A stretch of 64,000 nt of DNA, taken from NCBI GenBank assembly GCA_963383645.1, contig OY726557.1, positions 151,698,360 to 151,762,359 of the forward strand, in the 5' to 3' direction. The first letter of the stretch is position 1. Every line of letters starts with the position of its first letter. A program made the position numbers and the translations under genes. A model generated the notes under the pieces. It saw only the letters and a program-made list of their open reading frames with translations. It was not told the DNA's origin and ran no database searches. Shown in pieces: positions 12,215-21,536 of this stretch. This DNA comes from Muscardinus avellanarius. Its lineage: Eukaryota; Chordata; Mammalia; Rodentia; Gliridae.

Positions 12215-12347
12215 ATAATTTTTTGAAACAAGGTCTCATTAAGTTCCTGAGGGCCTAAGTTTCTGAGGCTGGCTTAGAAGCTGCAGTCCTCTTGTCTCAG
12301 CCTCTCAAAAGTGCTGGGATTACAGGAGTGTGTCACCACACCTGGCT
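12215..12347 (-). mobile_element. Truncated SINE, B1-like arm only
   Basis: Reversed linker and B1-like arm ending in the complement of AAGCCAGGTGTGGTG. The ID-like arm is missing. Confidence 0.8.
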
Positions 12348-13130
12348 TGGCTTGCAGGCCATCTCTTAAGTAGCACAGAGCCATAGCCTGAGAGGTCCAA
12401 GGAGAGCAAGTGGTGTTCACAGGACAGGCATGGGACCACTCTGAATAGACCAGCAGGCCTTCCTGGACTTCTGGTGAAGTGGGGCTGGGCTGACAGGAAG
12501 CACAGGCACAGAGACAAGGCAGGGCATGTTTGAAACAAACTTAATTTGGAAAAAAATATTAAAACATCATAGTGGGAGCAGATTCACATAACCAATGACT
12601 CACGATAATTTTGTGTGTCCTAAAATAACATGGTGGGGATTAGTAAATTTATTTCCCAAAATACACGAGCGTTCCGTGGGATAGAGTGATGTTTACATGT
12701 TAGACTTCCCCAAATGACAAACTGTTACTAATTCTATTTCATATGCCTAATGCCCTGAAAATTAAGCTTTTGATCCACTTTTGTTGATAGAGACTTTCTC
12801 ATTCTTTGAACTCCTAAATCTTCCCATGACCTCGCATGCTCAAAAGGCTCTCAAACCCTTAGCTCTCCTCCTCTTCACCTATCAAAATAAAGCAACATTT
12901 TGATATTTTATGTATTTTTTACTTTATGGCATCATTATTTACATGTATAGGGATAAGTGGATTTTTAATTTACTTTTTCCTTTTAGACCACTATCACTTT
13001 CTACTGCCTCTAGCTCACCCACCTGTAGGTAAAAGCCTGCTGAAGCCAGGGCCTTGCAGTCCTGGGGCTCCTGGGGAGCCTGTAAAGGGAACTTGCAAAG
13101 ACAGCTGTGAGCAAAGAGCTTTCAAAAATT
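12348..13130. other. Unassigned DNA leading into a minisatellite
   Basis: No gene recognised. GC content rises after about 13040, suggesting the composite element below may start upstream of its first clear repeat unit. Confidence 0.35.
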
Positions 13131-13619
13131 GCTAGCTTACTGAGGCCTCTGAGGCCGGATCGGAACCTGCCGAGGGGATAGACCTGGGCTGGGGCCAATG
13201 AGGCTGTCATCGGAGCCTGCCGTGAGGCAAGGCCGGTACTGGGGCCTCCAAAGCTGGGATCGGAGCCTGACAGGAGGCAAGGCCGCTACTGGGGCCTCTG
13301 AGGCTGGGATTGGAGCCTGCTGTGAGGCAAGGCTGGTGCTGGGGCCCCCGAGGCTGGGATCGGAGCCTGCCGAGGGGTTAGGCCAGTGCCGGGGCCATTG
13401 GCCAGCATCGGAGCCTGCCGTGAGGCAAGGCCACTACTGCGGCCTCCGAGGCCGGGATCGAAGCCAGCAGAGGGGTTAGGCTGGTGTGGGGGCCAGCGAG
13501 ACCAGAATCGGGGCCTCCCATGAGGCAAGGCTGCTTCTTGAGCCAGCAAGGTCTGGATCAGTCCAACGGGTGGCCAGGGCACTACTGGGGCCATCAAGAG
13601 TGGGATCGGTACTTGCAAT
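13131..13619. repeat. GC-rich minisatellite, 50-bp unit, about 10 copies
   Basis: The anchor ATCGGAGCCTGCC, with variants, recurs at 13159, 13209, 13259, 13309, 13359, 13407, 13457, 13507, 13557 and 13605, giving a period of 50 bp (48 at two steps). Each unit also holds a GAGGCAAGG or GAGGGGTTAGG half and a CTGGGGCC half. A 50-bp period rotates reading frames, so the open frames across it are not genes. It joins directly to an L1 3' end. Confidence 0.95.
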
Positions 13620-13990
13620 GTGGCATGTACAGAGAAATATCACAGAAAATATAAATTAGATGCTTCCCCTAATCAGCAATAACTAGGAGGAAAGGGGCAA
13701 GAGGAAGAGGTTGAGCTATAGAAAGGGCCCTATAGTGAAGCAACTAATGTGACCAATCAGAGGGTATGGAATAGGGGAGGATGGAGCCTCTTTAAAACGC
13801 AGGAGGTACATAAACAAATGTATCAAAGTTAATCACCAAAGAAGCATGGGATTGAGGGAGGGGGAGGGAATGGGATGGGGGCTGGATGAGGGCTAATTGG
13901 ATGATGTGTGCGCTTGTATATCCTCTCAAGTCTTGTACTCCAATGTGATTGATATATGATTACAATGCACCAATTAAAAAATAAAGAAAT
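13620..13990 (+). mobile_element. L1 3' end joined to the minisatellite
   Basis: Aligns by eye, piece for piece, with the L1 3' region at 53320-53680: TTCCCCTAAT, CTAGGAGGAAA, GAGGGTATGGA, CAAATGTATCAAAG, GGGAGGGAATGGGATGGG, TACAATGCACCAATT and an A-rich tail. It starts without any ORF2 sequence exactly where the minisatellite ends. Confidence 0.82.
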
Positions 13991-14218
13991 TTAAATAAAA
14001 AAGATGAACAGAATGCTGAACTACTTTACACAGAAATATTAAAATACTATTTGCTCATTCAACCTAAAAAAATATTGCTAGCTTCATATACCAGGCATTT
14101 TGCAGATGTGGTAGACCTCAGTATATCTGGATATTTTCTGACCTCTCACATTGAGAAATAAATGAATTTTAGACATTTTACATGTTAGACTTACAGTTTT
14201 TTAATTCCTTTCTTGACA
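13991..14218. other. Unassigned DNA
   Basis: AT-rich; nothing recognised. Confidence 0.35.
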
Positions 14219-14230
14219 TAGCAGCTATTC

Positions 14231-14273
<43 letters not shown>
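14231..14273. repeat. (TG)n microsatellite, SINE tail
   Basis: About 20 TG dinucleotides forming the reversed 3' tail of the adjoining SINE. Confidence 0.96.
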
Positions 14274-14274
<1 letters not shown>

Positions 14275-14466
14275 TGCTGGGGATTGAACCCAGAGGCATT
14301 CTATCTGAAGTTAAACCCCTGGCCCTTTTTATTTTTGTTTTGAAACAGGGTCTCCCTAGGTTGCTGAGAGTCTCACTAAGTTGTTGAGATTGTCCTTAAA
14401 CCTGTGATCTTCCTGCCTCAGCCTCCTATGTACTGGGATTACAGGCTTGTACCACTAACCCCGGCT
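14274..14466 (-). mobile_element. B1-dID-like SINE with (CA)n tail
   Basis: Reversed ID-like arm (complement of GGGTTCAATCCCC near 14280), linker and B1-like arm. With its tail it is flanked by near-identical TAGCAGCTATTCTT (14219-14232) and TTAGCAGCTATCTT (14468-14481) TSDs. Confidence 0.9.
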
Positions 14467-14605
14467 CTTAGCAGCTATCTTAAAATGTCTGGTCCTCCCT
14501 CTGAGGAAAATCCTATAATGGTGCTATGAATTCTACCTTTTTTTTTGTCCCCTTTGTGGGATTTGGATTTCTTCATCCCCTTGTTGTATATTAAAATTCC
14601 TTCCA

Positions 14606-14866
14606 AACCAGGTGTGGTGGCACACGCTTGTAATCTCAGTACATGGGAGGCTGAGACAAGAGGATTGTGCATATTTGAAGCCAGCCTCAGCTACTTAGTG
14701 AGGCTCTCAGTAACCTAGTAAGACCTTATTTCCAAATAAAATATAAAATAGATCTGGGAGTAGTAACCTGGAGGTAGAAAGCCCCTGGGTTCCATTCCCA
14801 GTACCCCCCAAACCCCCCCAAACAAACAAACAAACAAACAAACAAACAAACACACAACAAAAAAAT
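14606..14866 (+). mobile_element. B1-dID-like SINE with (AAAC)n tail
   Basis: Full dimer starting ACCAGGTGTGGTGGCAC, linker AAATAAAATATAAAATAG, ID-like arm with box B GGGTTCCATTCCC, and a long AAAC repeat tail. TCCTTCCA occurs just before it and just after its tail (14597 and 14868). Confidence 0.9.
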
Positions 14867-14875
14867 CTCCTTCCA

Positions 14876-15384
14876 CATCAAGGCGCTCAGCTCTCTATTG
14901 CCACCTTTCTCTTGGGTTCAGATCTCTTTCATATTAGACATAATCTCTTGACCTTTGTTCCCCTCTAGCTGCTACCCTCAATGTCCTTTATAACTTCCTT
15001 CTCTCACCTCACATCGCCTCCCATTCATTTACCAACATGCTGCAAGGAAGCTGACTTCTATCCCTTTCCTGAAGTAGCTTTCCTGAAATGACTCTTGCCA
15101 AGTTATGGATGGATGAGTAAATGAAGCGGGTGTTTCAGTAACTTAATTCACTTGACCTGAGGTTCACTTTTCATGGGTTGTTTCCTTCCTGTCTCATATG
15201 AGGTTCCTTCTCAGGCTCTTTTATGTCCCACTTGGTTTCTAAAATTTGGTTTTCCCACAATATAAGATAAATGCCATGAGGATGATACCCATCCTAGGAT
15301 TTTTAAGAATGACAGTGGTTGTATGTGATATGCATGTCACAGCATCTTGGCATAGTTTGTATGCAATTATAGGAAGCCCACAGA
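14876..15384. other. Unassigned DNA
   Basis: No gene recognised. The sequence is less AT-rich than its surroundings. Confidence 0.35.
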
Positions 15385-15640
15385 GGCAGGATGGTGGTGA
15401 GGACTTAAGGATCTGGAGTCTGACTTCCTGCATTCACATTCTGTCTCTGCCACATTCATCTTCATGACTCTGCGTCAGATCTTCAATCTCTCTGCTTCTT
15501 AATTTTCTTGTCTGTAAGATAGAGTCCATAGCAGTACCTGTTATGTAAGTCTGTGAGTGTTTAATGGTTTAGTAGGCATAAAGAACTTAGTACAGAGCCT
15601 GGTAAATTATAAATCCTCAATTATTATAAGCTATTAATAA
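15385..15640 (+). mobile_element. Near full-length MIR
   Basis: MIR landmarks in order: ATCTGGAGTCTGACTTCCTG, TCTGTCTCTGCCAC, ATCTTCAATCTCTCTGCTTC, TTCTTGTCTGTAAGATAG, then AACTTAGTACAGAGCCTGG and ATCCTCAATTATTA. Diverged, as expected for an old mammalian SINE. Confidence 0.75.
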
Positions 15641-16110
15641 AATAAGTCTTATTTAATTCAACTTTTCCTAAACCTGTTTTTACTTCATTATTCTATGGCC
15701 TCAGAAATTTCCAGCCTTTTTTAAAAAATTAAAAATTGTTTTTCACTGAATACCATGACTTGATCTTTTAAAAAGGAGTTGGGTGGTTTGAGCCCCTTTC
15801 TCACAGTTTCTAGTTCTTTCAGGACCCCTTCTCTTGAATGAAGTGCACTCCTTCACCCTTCTGCTTACTGTAAGAGAGAAGCCAGCTCTAGTCTCACTTT
15901 TGGAACTTTTGAAACTGTTCAACAGGAATGGGTGATGGTGAAAAAGCATGGGGACAGGACCAGAGACTTGAGATTTGTGTACTCATTTTAGGACTTTGGT
16001 CAAAATCTATCCCTCTAAATTTTAGTTTCTGAAAAACAACGGAAAAAAAGAATATTTGCCTCAAGCAAAAAAAAAAAAAACATGTATAAGAACCAGTCAA
16101 AATTATAATA
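15641..16110. other. Unassigned DNA with a 14-A run
   Basis: No gene recognised. The A-run near 16067-16081 may be the tail of an unrecognised retrocopy. Confidence 0.35.
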
Positions 16111-16336
16111 ATCAGCCAGCCAGGCATGGTGGCCCATACTTGTAATCCCAGCATTTGGGAGGCAGAGACTGGAAGGTTGCAGTTTGTGGACAGCCTCAGC
16201 TACTTAGCGAGGCCCTTTGCAACTCAGTGAGACCCTGTTTCAAAAATTAAAAAAAGAGACTAAAAAATAGGGCTGGAGGTTTAGATCAGAGGTACAATTC
16301 CTCTGGTTTCCATCCCCAGTACCACACAAAAAAATT
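16111..16336 (+). mobile_element. B1-dID-like SINE
   Basis: B1-like arm (CCAGGCATGGTGGCCC), GCAACTCAGTGAGACCCTG segment, linker with an internal A-rich expansion, and ID-like arm ending CCCAGTACCAC with an A tail. Confidence 0.9.
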
Positions 16337-16567
16337 ATAATGAAAAATTTATTGCTACGGAAATATGAAACATAGCTAAATTGCTTTATTTACAAACTCT
16401 TAGCATCTCTGTGAGGTAAATTTTTGTTCTTGCCATAAGATGGATCCGTAGTCTCCTGGCTCATTCCACTGTGCTGCTACAGCTTCTTGTGGCTCTTTCA
16501 ATCTGGGAACTTATTTTCAAGCCTATCATTGATCCTACTTCTTTACTCTAATGGTTTCAGTATTTTT

Positions 16568-16581
16568 TTATTTTTATTTTT

Positions 16582-16612
<31 letters not shown>

Positions 16613-17041
16613 AATTTTTTTTAATTTATTTTTTATTGGTGCAATGTATTCATACATCATAGTGGTATAAAGAAAATACTTTTGTAGACATACATGCACA
16701 TCTCGCCCAGTTAGCCCCTACCACGATCCCCACCCCATTCCCTCCCCATCCCTCCTTCCCACGCTTGGCTTACTGGTTGACATCTAGTATTATAGCAATT
16801 TATACAATATTAACATTGATAATCTCACATAACAGTTTCATTTGTCTGGTACCAAACTTTTGATGACTTAAAGATAACATTTCAATATTTCTTTTTGCTT
16901 TCTTTTTGCTTTCTTTTTGCTTTCTTTCTTACCAGAGAATATTTTTTTCTTTTTTTTTTTAGGTGAAACTATCATACATTTATTTATTTATTTTTCAGAA
17001 AAAATCTATCCCGATATGGAATATGGACTCTAGATACCCAA
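16568..17041 (-). mobile_element. L1-tailed chimeric retroelement, copy 1
   Basis: Complete insertion flanked by a perfect 15-bp TSD, GGTTTCAGTATTTTT (16553-16567 and 17042-17056). On the minus strand it starts near CTTGGGTATCTAGAGTCC, carries about 270 bp unlike the L1 ends in the window (with a GCAAAAAGAAA triplication at about 16890-16925), then switches into a typical L1 3' UTR (CCAAGCGTGGGAAGGAGG to TGCACCAATAAAA) and a TAAA-rich tail. A second copy with the same 5' boundary lies at 48472-48903. The body has no coding capacity. Confidence 0.78.
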
Positions 17042-17056
17042 GGTTTCAGTATTTTT

Positions 17057-17175
17057 AATCTCAAAGTTGTGAAAATTTCTCCCCCCAAAAGATTTTATTT
17101 ATTTTTAATGGCATATTGTAAGAAAGATAGAAACAAATACTAACTAACCTTAGAGACCTGTGACTGAAAAAAATT
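17057..17175. other. Unassigned DNA between two insertions
   Basis: AT-rich; nothing recognised. Confidence 0.3.
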
Positions 17176-17189
17176 AAATGTAGCTACTA

Positions 17190-17310
17190 ATGAGAAGGAG
17201 GGAGGGACAAGGGAAAAGAAAGGGCTAAATGAATGATGTGTGCATGTATGCCTCTACCATCTTGTACTCCATTAAGATGTATGACTACAATGCACCAAGA
17301 AAAAAGAAAA
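17190..17310 (+). mobile_element. Severely 5'-truncated L1 3' end
   Basis: Only 121 bp of L1 3' UTR remain: purine-rich GAAGGAGGGAGGGAC, TGATGTGTGCATGTATGCC, CTTGTACTCCATTAAGATG and TACAATGCACCAA plus an A/G tail. A perfect 14-bp TSD, AAATGTAGCTACTA, lies at 17176-17189 and 17311-17324. Confidence 0.93.
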
Positions 17311-17324
17311 AAATGTAGCTACTA

Positions 17325-18404
17325 GATATCCGCATCACCTCTTTTAAAAACAAACCCATGTCTTTTCATGGTTTCAGTATAATTAAAATTAAAGAAGAAA
17401 CCATCACAGAAAATAAGATGGGCTAGATGTTGATGTCAGTGCATTTCTGGTGAGTACACTCAGCTATACAAGGACAATATTGGCTGATGAGCTTCCACCT
17501 GGGTGTCTAAGGCAACTATAATTGCATTGGCACTAAGGACATCCTTATAGTTGAATCAAATTTGGATTGTACATGACTGCCACTTTTTTGTTATGTATAA
17601 TCAAGTGAATGAACAGAATACGAAATCCACTTAACACATGCAGTTTAACCAGGAGGAAGATGATTCTGCTGGCTCTGACTAAGATTTATCTCTGATGAGT
17701 TTTCAGGCTGCTAAAGTGGAAGGTTCATATTTTTCTATCAATTTAGATCCTGAATTTCCTCCAATGGAAAGTGAGTTGGGGGTGGATGGGTGGAGATCCT
17801 CTGTTAACTTAGCTTCTGCAACTTGCCAGCATGGAAATTTATGCCTATGTATTTCATATTCATATTCATTTTCGGATGGACGAACAATGTCATGAACTTT
17901 AAATGGGTCATGGGTTTCTTCCGATTTTCCTTTAGCTTGTAATTTACCAAAATAGTGGACTGTTTTACAAAGATCATTAAGTGGGACATTTTTTTTCTTT
18001 TGGTTTAGTCACACATTCCTAATGTCTTATCTGCAGGAAGTCTTGCTCTTTCCCCCGCTGGAAGTGATCTCTCATATATTTTTATTTTTGGATTTCTTTT
18101 ATGGCATGTGTCACTTCCTGTTTGAGCTTATAGCTGTCTATATGTGTGTTATTTTTTCCAGTAAAATATAAAAGTCTTGAGAAAAGATGTTTTATACTTT
18201 GTGTTTTGAGTGTATTAATTAGATTAAGTGCTAAAAAGAATAAATGAATTCCTATCTTGAATAATAATAGCAAAATACCCCCAACTTCCCCCCACCGACC
18301 AAACTACATACCCTGACAATGAACAGAGGGAACCAGTAGAAAATCTTCCTGACTTGTGTAAAAGAATGAGTTCTGCTATTTTCTGATTACCAAAAAGTCT
18401 AAGA
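17325..18404. other. Unassigned DNA
   Basis: No gene or repeat recognised. Open frames at 17695-17895 and 17804-17989 overlap on opposite strands and show no family motif. Confidence 0.4.
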
Positions 18405-18605
18405 ATTCGTGTGACCTTAGGCAGTATTCTTATTCTTTTGAAGCTTAATTTTTTCCTTTTGTTTTTGATAAACACATAATGAATTTACTTGAGTTTTTCC
18501 ATCTGTGAGATTAAAAAATATGTTTACATCACAAAACTGATGTCAAGCTCCAAATTAAGAAATATGTATGGATGTTTTGTGAACTACAAAGTGCTGCATG
18601 AATAT
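18405..18605 (+). mobile_element. Possible MIR remnant
   Basis: Weak MIR-like order: TGTGACCTTAGGCA, TTTTTCCATCTGTGAGATTA and ACAAAGTGCTGCATGAATATA. Strongly diverged. Confidence 0.4.
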
Positions 18606-18709
18606 AAGTCAAACTACATATGAAGAGGTATCTGGAGCCTTTGCTGATTCCCATGTTTAACTGAGTTTGATGCTCTTAGGAGAAATTTATAAGCCATATT
18701 TATTTATTA

Positions 18710-18925
18710 TTTTTTGTGGCACCAGGGATTAAACTAAGGTTGATTAAATCAAGAGTGATTGAACCCAAACATCCCCAGATCTATTTTATTTTTTATTTCA
18801 AATCAGGTCTCCTTAAGTTGTGTAGGGCTGTGCTAAGTTGCGGAGGCTGGCAGTAAGCTTGTGATTCTCCTGTCTCAACCTCCCAAGTACTGAGGTTATA
18901 GTTGTGTCCCACCACACTGAGATGT
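18710..18925 (-). mobile_element. Old, diverged B1-dID-like SINE
   Basis: Reversed ID-like arm with substitutions and a small internal repeat of GATTGAACC/GATTAAA type, then reversed linker and B1-like arm ending near CACCACACTGAGAT. Confidence 0.75.
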
Positions 18926-19280
18926 GAGCCATATTTAAGTATCAGGATGAATGTCTGCCTCAGAGTAGGTACTCAAAACATATTTGATGAATTGAATTAT
19001 TGATAGCTTTATGAAACGTGCTTCCTTAGAGAGGCAATGGGACTGTGCCCTGACCTGGCACACAGAAAGAAGAAACTGACAGTTGCTGGTGTAACTCTTT
19101 GGTGATTGTTGGATTTGTACTTAGATTACAGTGCTAGAGTTTTGGACTCATTCCTTTAAAAAGTTATCTTTTGAAGGAGCTGTGTAGGGTTTTCATTGGA
19201 GCACTCAGTGGGGACCATTTCTTGAATTGTTCAATAGCAGTGGTGTTCAGAAATTACCCTTGAGCCATCTAGTAAGCAAA
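18926..19280. other. Unassigned DNA
   Basis: No gene recognised. Confidence 0.3.
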
Positions 19281-19292
19281 AATCCAAGAGTA

Positions 19293-19587
19293 AGCCAGGC
19301 GTGGTGGCGCACGCTTGTAATCCCCATGCTTGGAGGCGGAGACAGGAGGATAGTGCAGGTTCAAAACCAGCCTCGCTGGCTTAAGAGACGCTGTTTCCAA
19401 ATAAAAATGTAAAATAGGGGGTGTATTCATTTCGAGTCACCCCCCCATGCCATTTTGGCATGGGGCTGTATTTCTATTTTCTGTATTTCTATCTTTCTAA
19501 TAAACTTCTTTAAATCTTAAAAAAAAATGTAAAATAGGGTCTGGGAGTGTAGCCCGAAGGTAGAAGGGTTCCATCCCTAGTAACACA

Positions 19588-19638
<51 letters not shown>
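19293..19638 (+). mobile_element. SINE (GGAACCCC-type subfamily) split by a short retrocopy, with (CA)n tail
   Basis: B1-like arm from 19294 (GCCAGGCGTGGTGGCGCAC), linker ending AAATGTAAAATAGGG at 19419, then the ID-like arm (TCTGGGAGTGTAGCCC) only at 19540, followed by (CA)n at 19586-19638. TSD AATCCAAGAGTA at 19281-19292 and 19639-19650. The split is caused by the insertion at 19420-19522. Confidence 0.92.
19420..19522 (+). mobile_element. Short polyadenylated retrocopy with hairpin, copy 1
   Basis: About 100 bp inserted into the SINE linker with a TSD of up to 17 bp, AAAAATGTAAAATAGGG (19403-19419 and 19523-19539). It begins GTGTATTCATTTCGAGTCAC, forms a 10-bp hairpin (arms 19443-19452 and 19456-19465, TTT loop), and has AATAAA at 19499-19504, with poly(A) starting about 15 nt later. 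That order resembles a retroviral R region or a very short mRNA 3' end. I do not recognise the parent. A related copy is at 24694-24797. Confidence 0.85.
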
Positions 19639-19643
<5 letters not shown>

Positions 19644-19650
19644 AAGAGTA

Positions 19651-20090
19651 GTTCCAGAGGCAAAAAATACCCTAAAGTGATTAAGGCAAGTTTCAATGTC
19701 TTTGCTACCAAACGGAGTCATTGCAATTGCTGGGATATATCACTCTATTCAAATAATCTATTAAAATATTTATTGAATACCTACTGTGTGCCAAACACCA
19801 TTTAAACACAGAAATTCCACTGTGGGAATGAAGGATGAAAACCTGAAAACTGCCAACAGAGATAAAACTCAGAAATCACTATTGGAAGTATTGCCACCAG
19901 AAGCTAGTGTTGATGGTCATTTATTAACACCAGGGGCTCTGAGTCCCTGGGATCTGTGAAGGGCACACAGGAACAGAAGCATCCTTGGAGGATTCTAAAG
20001 ATCTTTGCTCTATCCCAAATGAAACATTCTGAGATTTAGGGGGAAGAATGAAAGTCATACATTTTTAAAAAATAAAATTTCTTTTCTGAG
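19651..20090. other. Unassigned DNA, possibly ancient repeat-derived
   Basis: TTTATTGAATACCTACTGTG at about 19770 resembles a phrase common in old mammalian L2/MIR-type repeats. Nothing else is assignable. Confidence 0.35.
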
Positions 20091-20333
20091 CCGGGCGTGG
20101 TGGCGCACGCTTGTAATCTCAGCATTTGGGAGGCTGAGACCGGAGGATCATGGCTCACGGACAGTCTCAGCTACTTAGTGAGGCCCTCTGCAACTCAGTG
20201 AGATCCTGTTTCAAAATAAAGAATAAAAAATAGGGCTGGGGTGTTGTTTGGAGGTCAAATGCCCCTGGTTTCCATCCCCAGTCCTGCAAAAACAAAAAAA
20301 CAAAAACAAAAAAACAAAACAAAAAAACCCCAA
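20091..20333 (+). mobile_element. B1-dID-like SINE, little diverged
   Basis: GCCGGGCGTGGTGGCGCACG start, B1-like arm, AAATAAAGAATAAAAAATAG linker, ID-like arm with a defective box A region (GTGTTGTTTGGAGG), box B and a CAAAAA-repeat tail. Confidence 0.93.
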
Positions 20334-20850
20334 AACACCTTCTTTTCCTATAAGAAAAGTTAGTTTGATTCCCATATCAACTTTCCTTGACTATTTTTCT
20401 CATCTGTCTGCTGTTCCCTCATATTATTTATCACTTTTTAGCTTATATTATGGTTAATTTTTCTTAAAGGGAAAATAGAAGGAATTAAGATTGTCATCAT
20501 TGCTGGAAAATCTCTATATAAAGATACTCATGTTTTAATAAGAAGTTGAAAATAGTTTCTAAATGTTGGGTTTTCCTGAGCAGTTTGAGTAATAGTATTC
20601 TCTTCCCAGGGCCTCTTGACATATTATTTTGAACTACAGTGGACTCCCTGTACTTTTAGTCATCATCTAAAGTTTGTCAAAATCATCCAATAAATATGAT
20701 TGGAAAATTTACTTGCCCATATGTTTTTCATAAAACAGAAAAACCCCCACCACGTACTGGCTTATCTTAAGGAGTTAGTTACAATATTTACTTTAGTTAC
20801 TGGTAATTCATAGCTTCTCTGTGAGCCACAAATTAGTATTGAAGATTAAT
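20334..20850. other. Unassigned DNA
   Basis: No gene recognised. Confidence 0.35.
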
Positions 20851-20866
20851 TGCCATAACCTTTTTA

Positions 20867-21092
20867 TTTTTTATTTATTTTATTTATTTTATTTTATTTT
20901 TTGTTTTTTGGTGGTACTGGGGTTCCTGGAAGCCCTTCTACCTCTGGGCTACACTCCCAGACCTATTTTTACATTTTTATTTGGAAACAGGGTCTCCTAA
21001 GACAGAGCGCGGGGCTGGCTTCGAACCTGCGCGATCCTCCTGTCTCTGCCTCCCAAGCGCGGGGATTACAAACGTGCGCCACCACGCCCGGC
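20867..21092 (-). mobile_element. SINE, GGAACCCC-type subfamily, young
   Basis: Long T/TTTTA tail, reversed ID-like arm of the CTTCCAGGAACCCCAGTACC type, reversed B1-like arm with several CpGs (GCGCGATCCTCC, CACGCCCGGC). A perfect 16-bp TSD, TGCCATAACCTTTTTA, at 20851-20866 and 21093-21108 indicates a fairly recent insertion. Confidence 0.95.
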
Positions 21093-21303
21093 TGCCATAA
21101 CCTTTTTAAAAAGGATCTTTGAATGTCTTTTTTTAAGACAGAGAACAAAGTGCCATTATTGAAAATCTAAGCATAACCACTAGAATAGAGGTGTATGATA
21201 ATTCTCATTTTACAGATAAGAAAATTGAGTTTTAGAGTGGTTAGGGAACAAGTGTTGTTGGTTGCCAATCATATAATTAATGTGATTTTTATTAGTGGAT
21301 TTA

Positions 21304-21521
21304 TTTTTTTAAATTTTTATTGTTTGCAGTACTGGGGATGGAACCCAGGGGCATTCTACCTCTGAGCTACATCCCCAGCCCTATTTTTTATTCTTTATTT
21401 TGAAACAGGGTTTCACTGAGTTGCAAAGGTCCTCACTAAGTAGCTAAGGCTGTCTGCAAACAGATCTTTCAGTCTCAGCCTCTCAAATGCTGGGATTACA
21501 AGCGTATGCCACCATGCCCAG
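21304..21521 (-). mobile_element. B1-dID-like SINE, GGGTTCCATCCCC subfamily
   Basis: Reversed ID-like arm, linker and B1-like arm. Perfect 15-bp TSD TTATTAGTGGATTTA at 21289-21303 and 21522-21536. Confidence 0.95.
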
Positions 21522-21536
21522 TTATTAGTGGATTTA

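Noticed and set aside
13198..13618. Repeat protein encoded by the GC-rich minisatellite, or a CRISPR-like array
   Set aside because: The 50-bp period shifts frame every unit and open frames exist on both strands. Units are contiguous, with no spacers, in a mammalian context.
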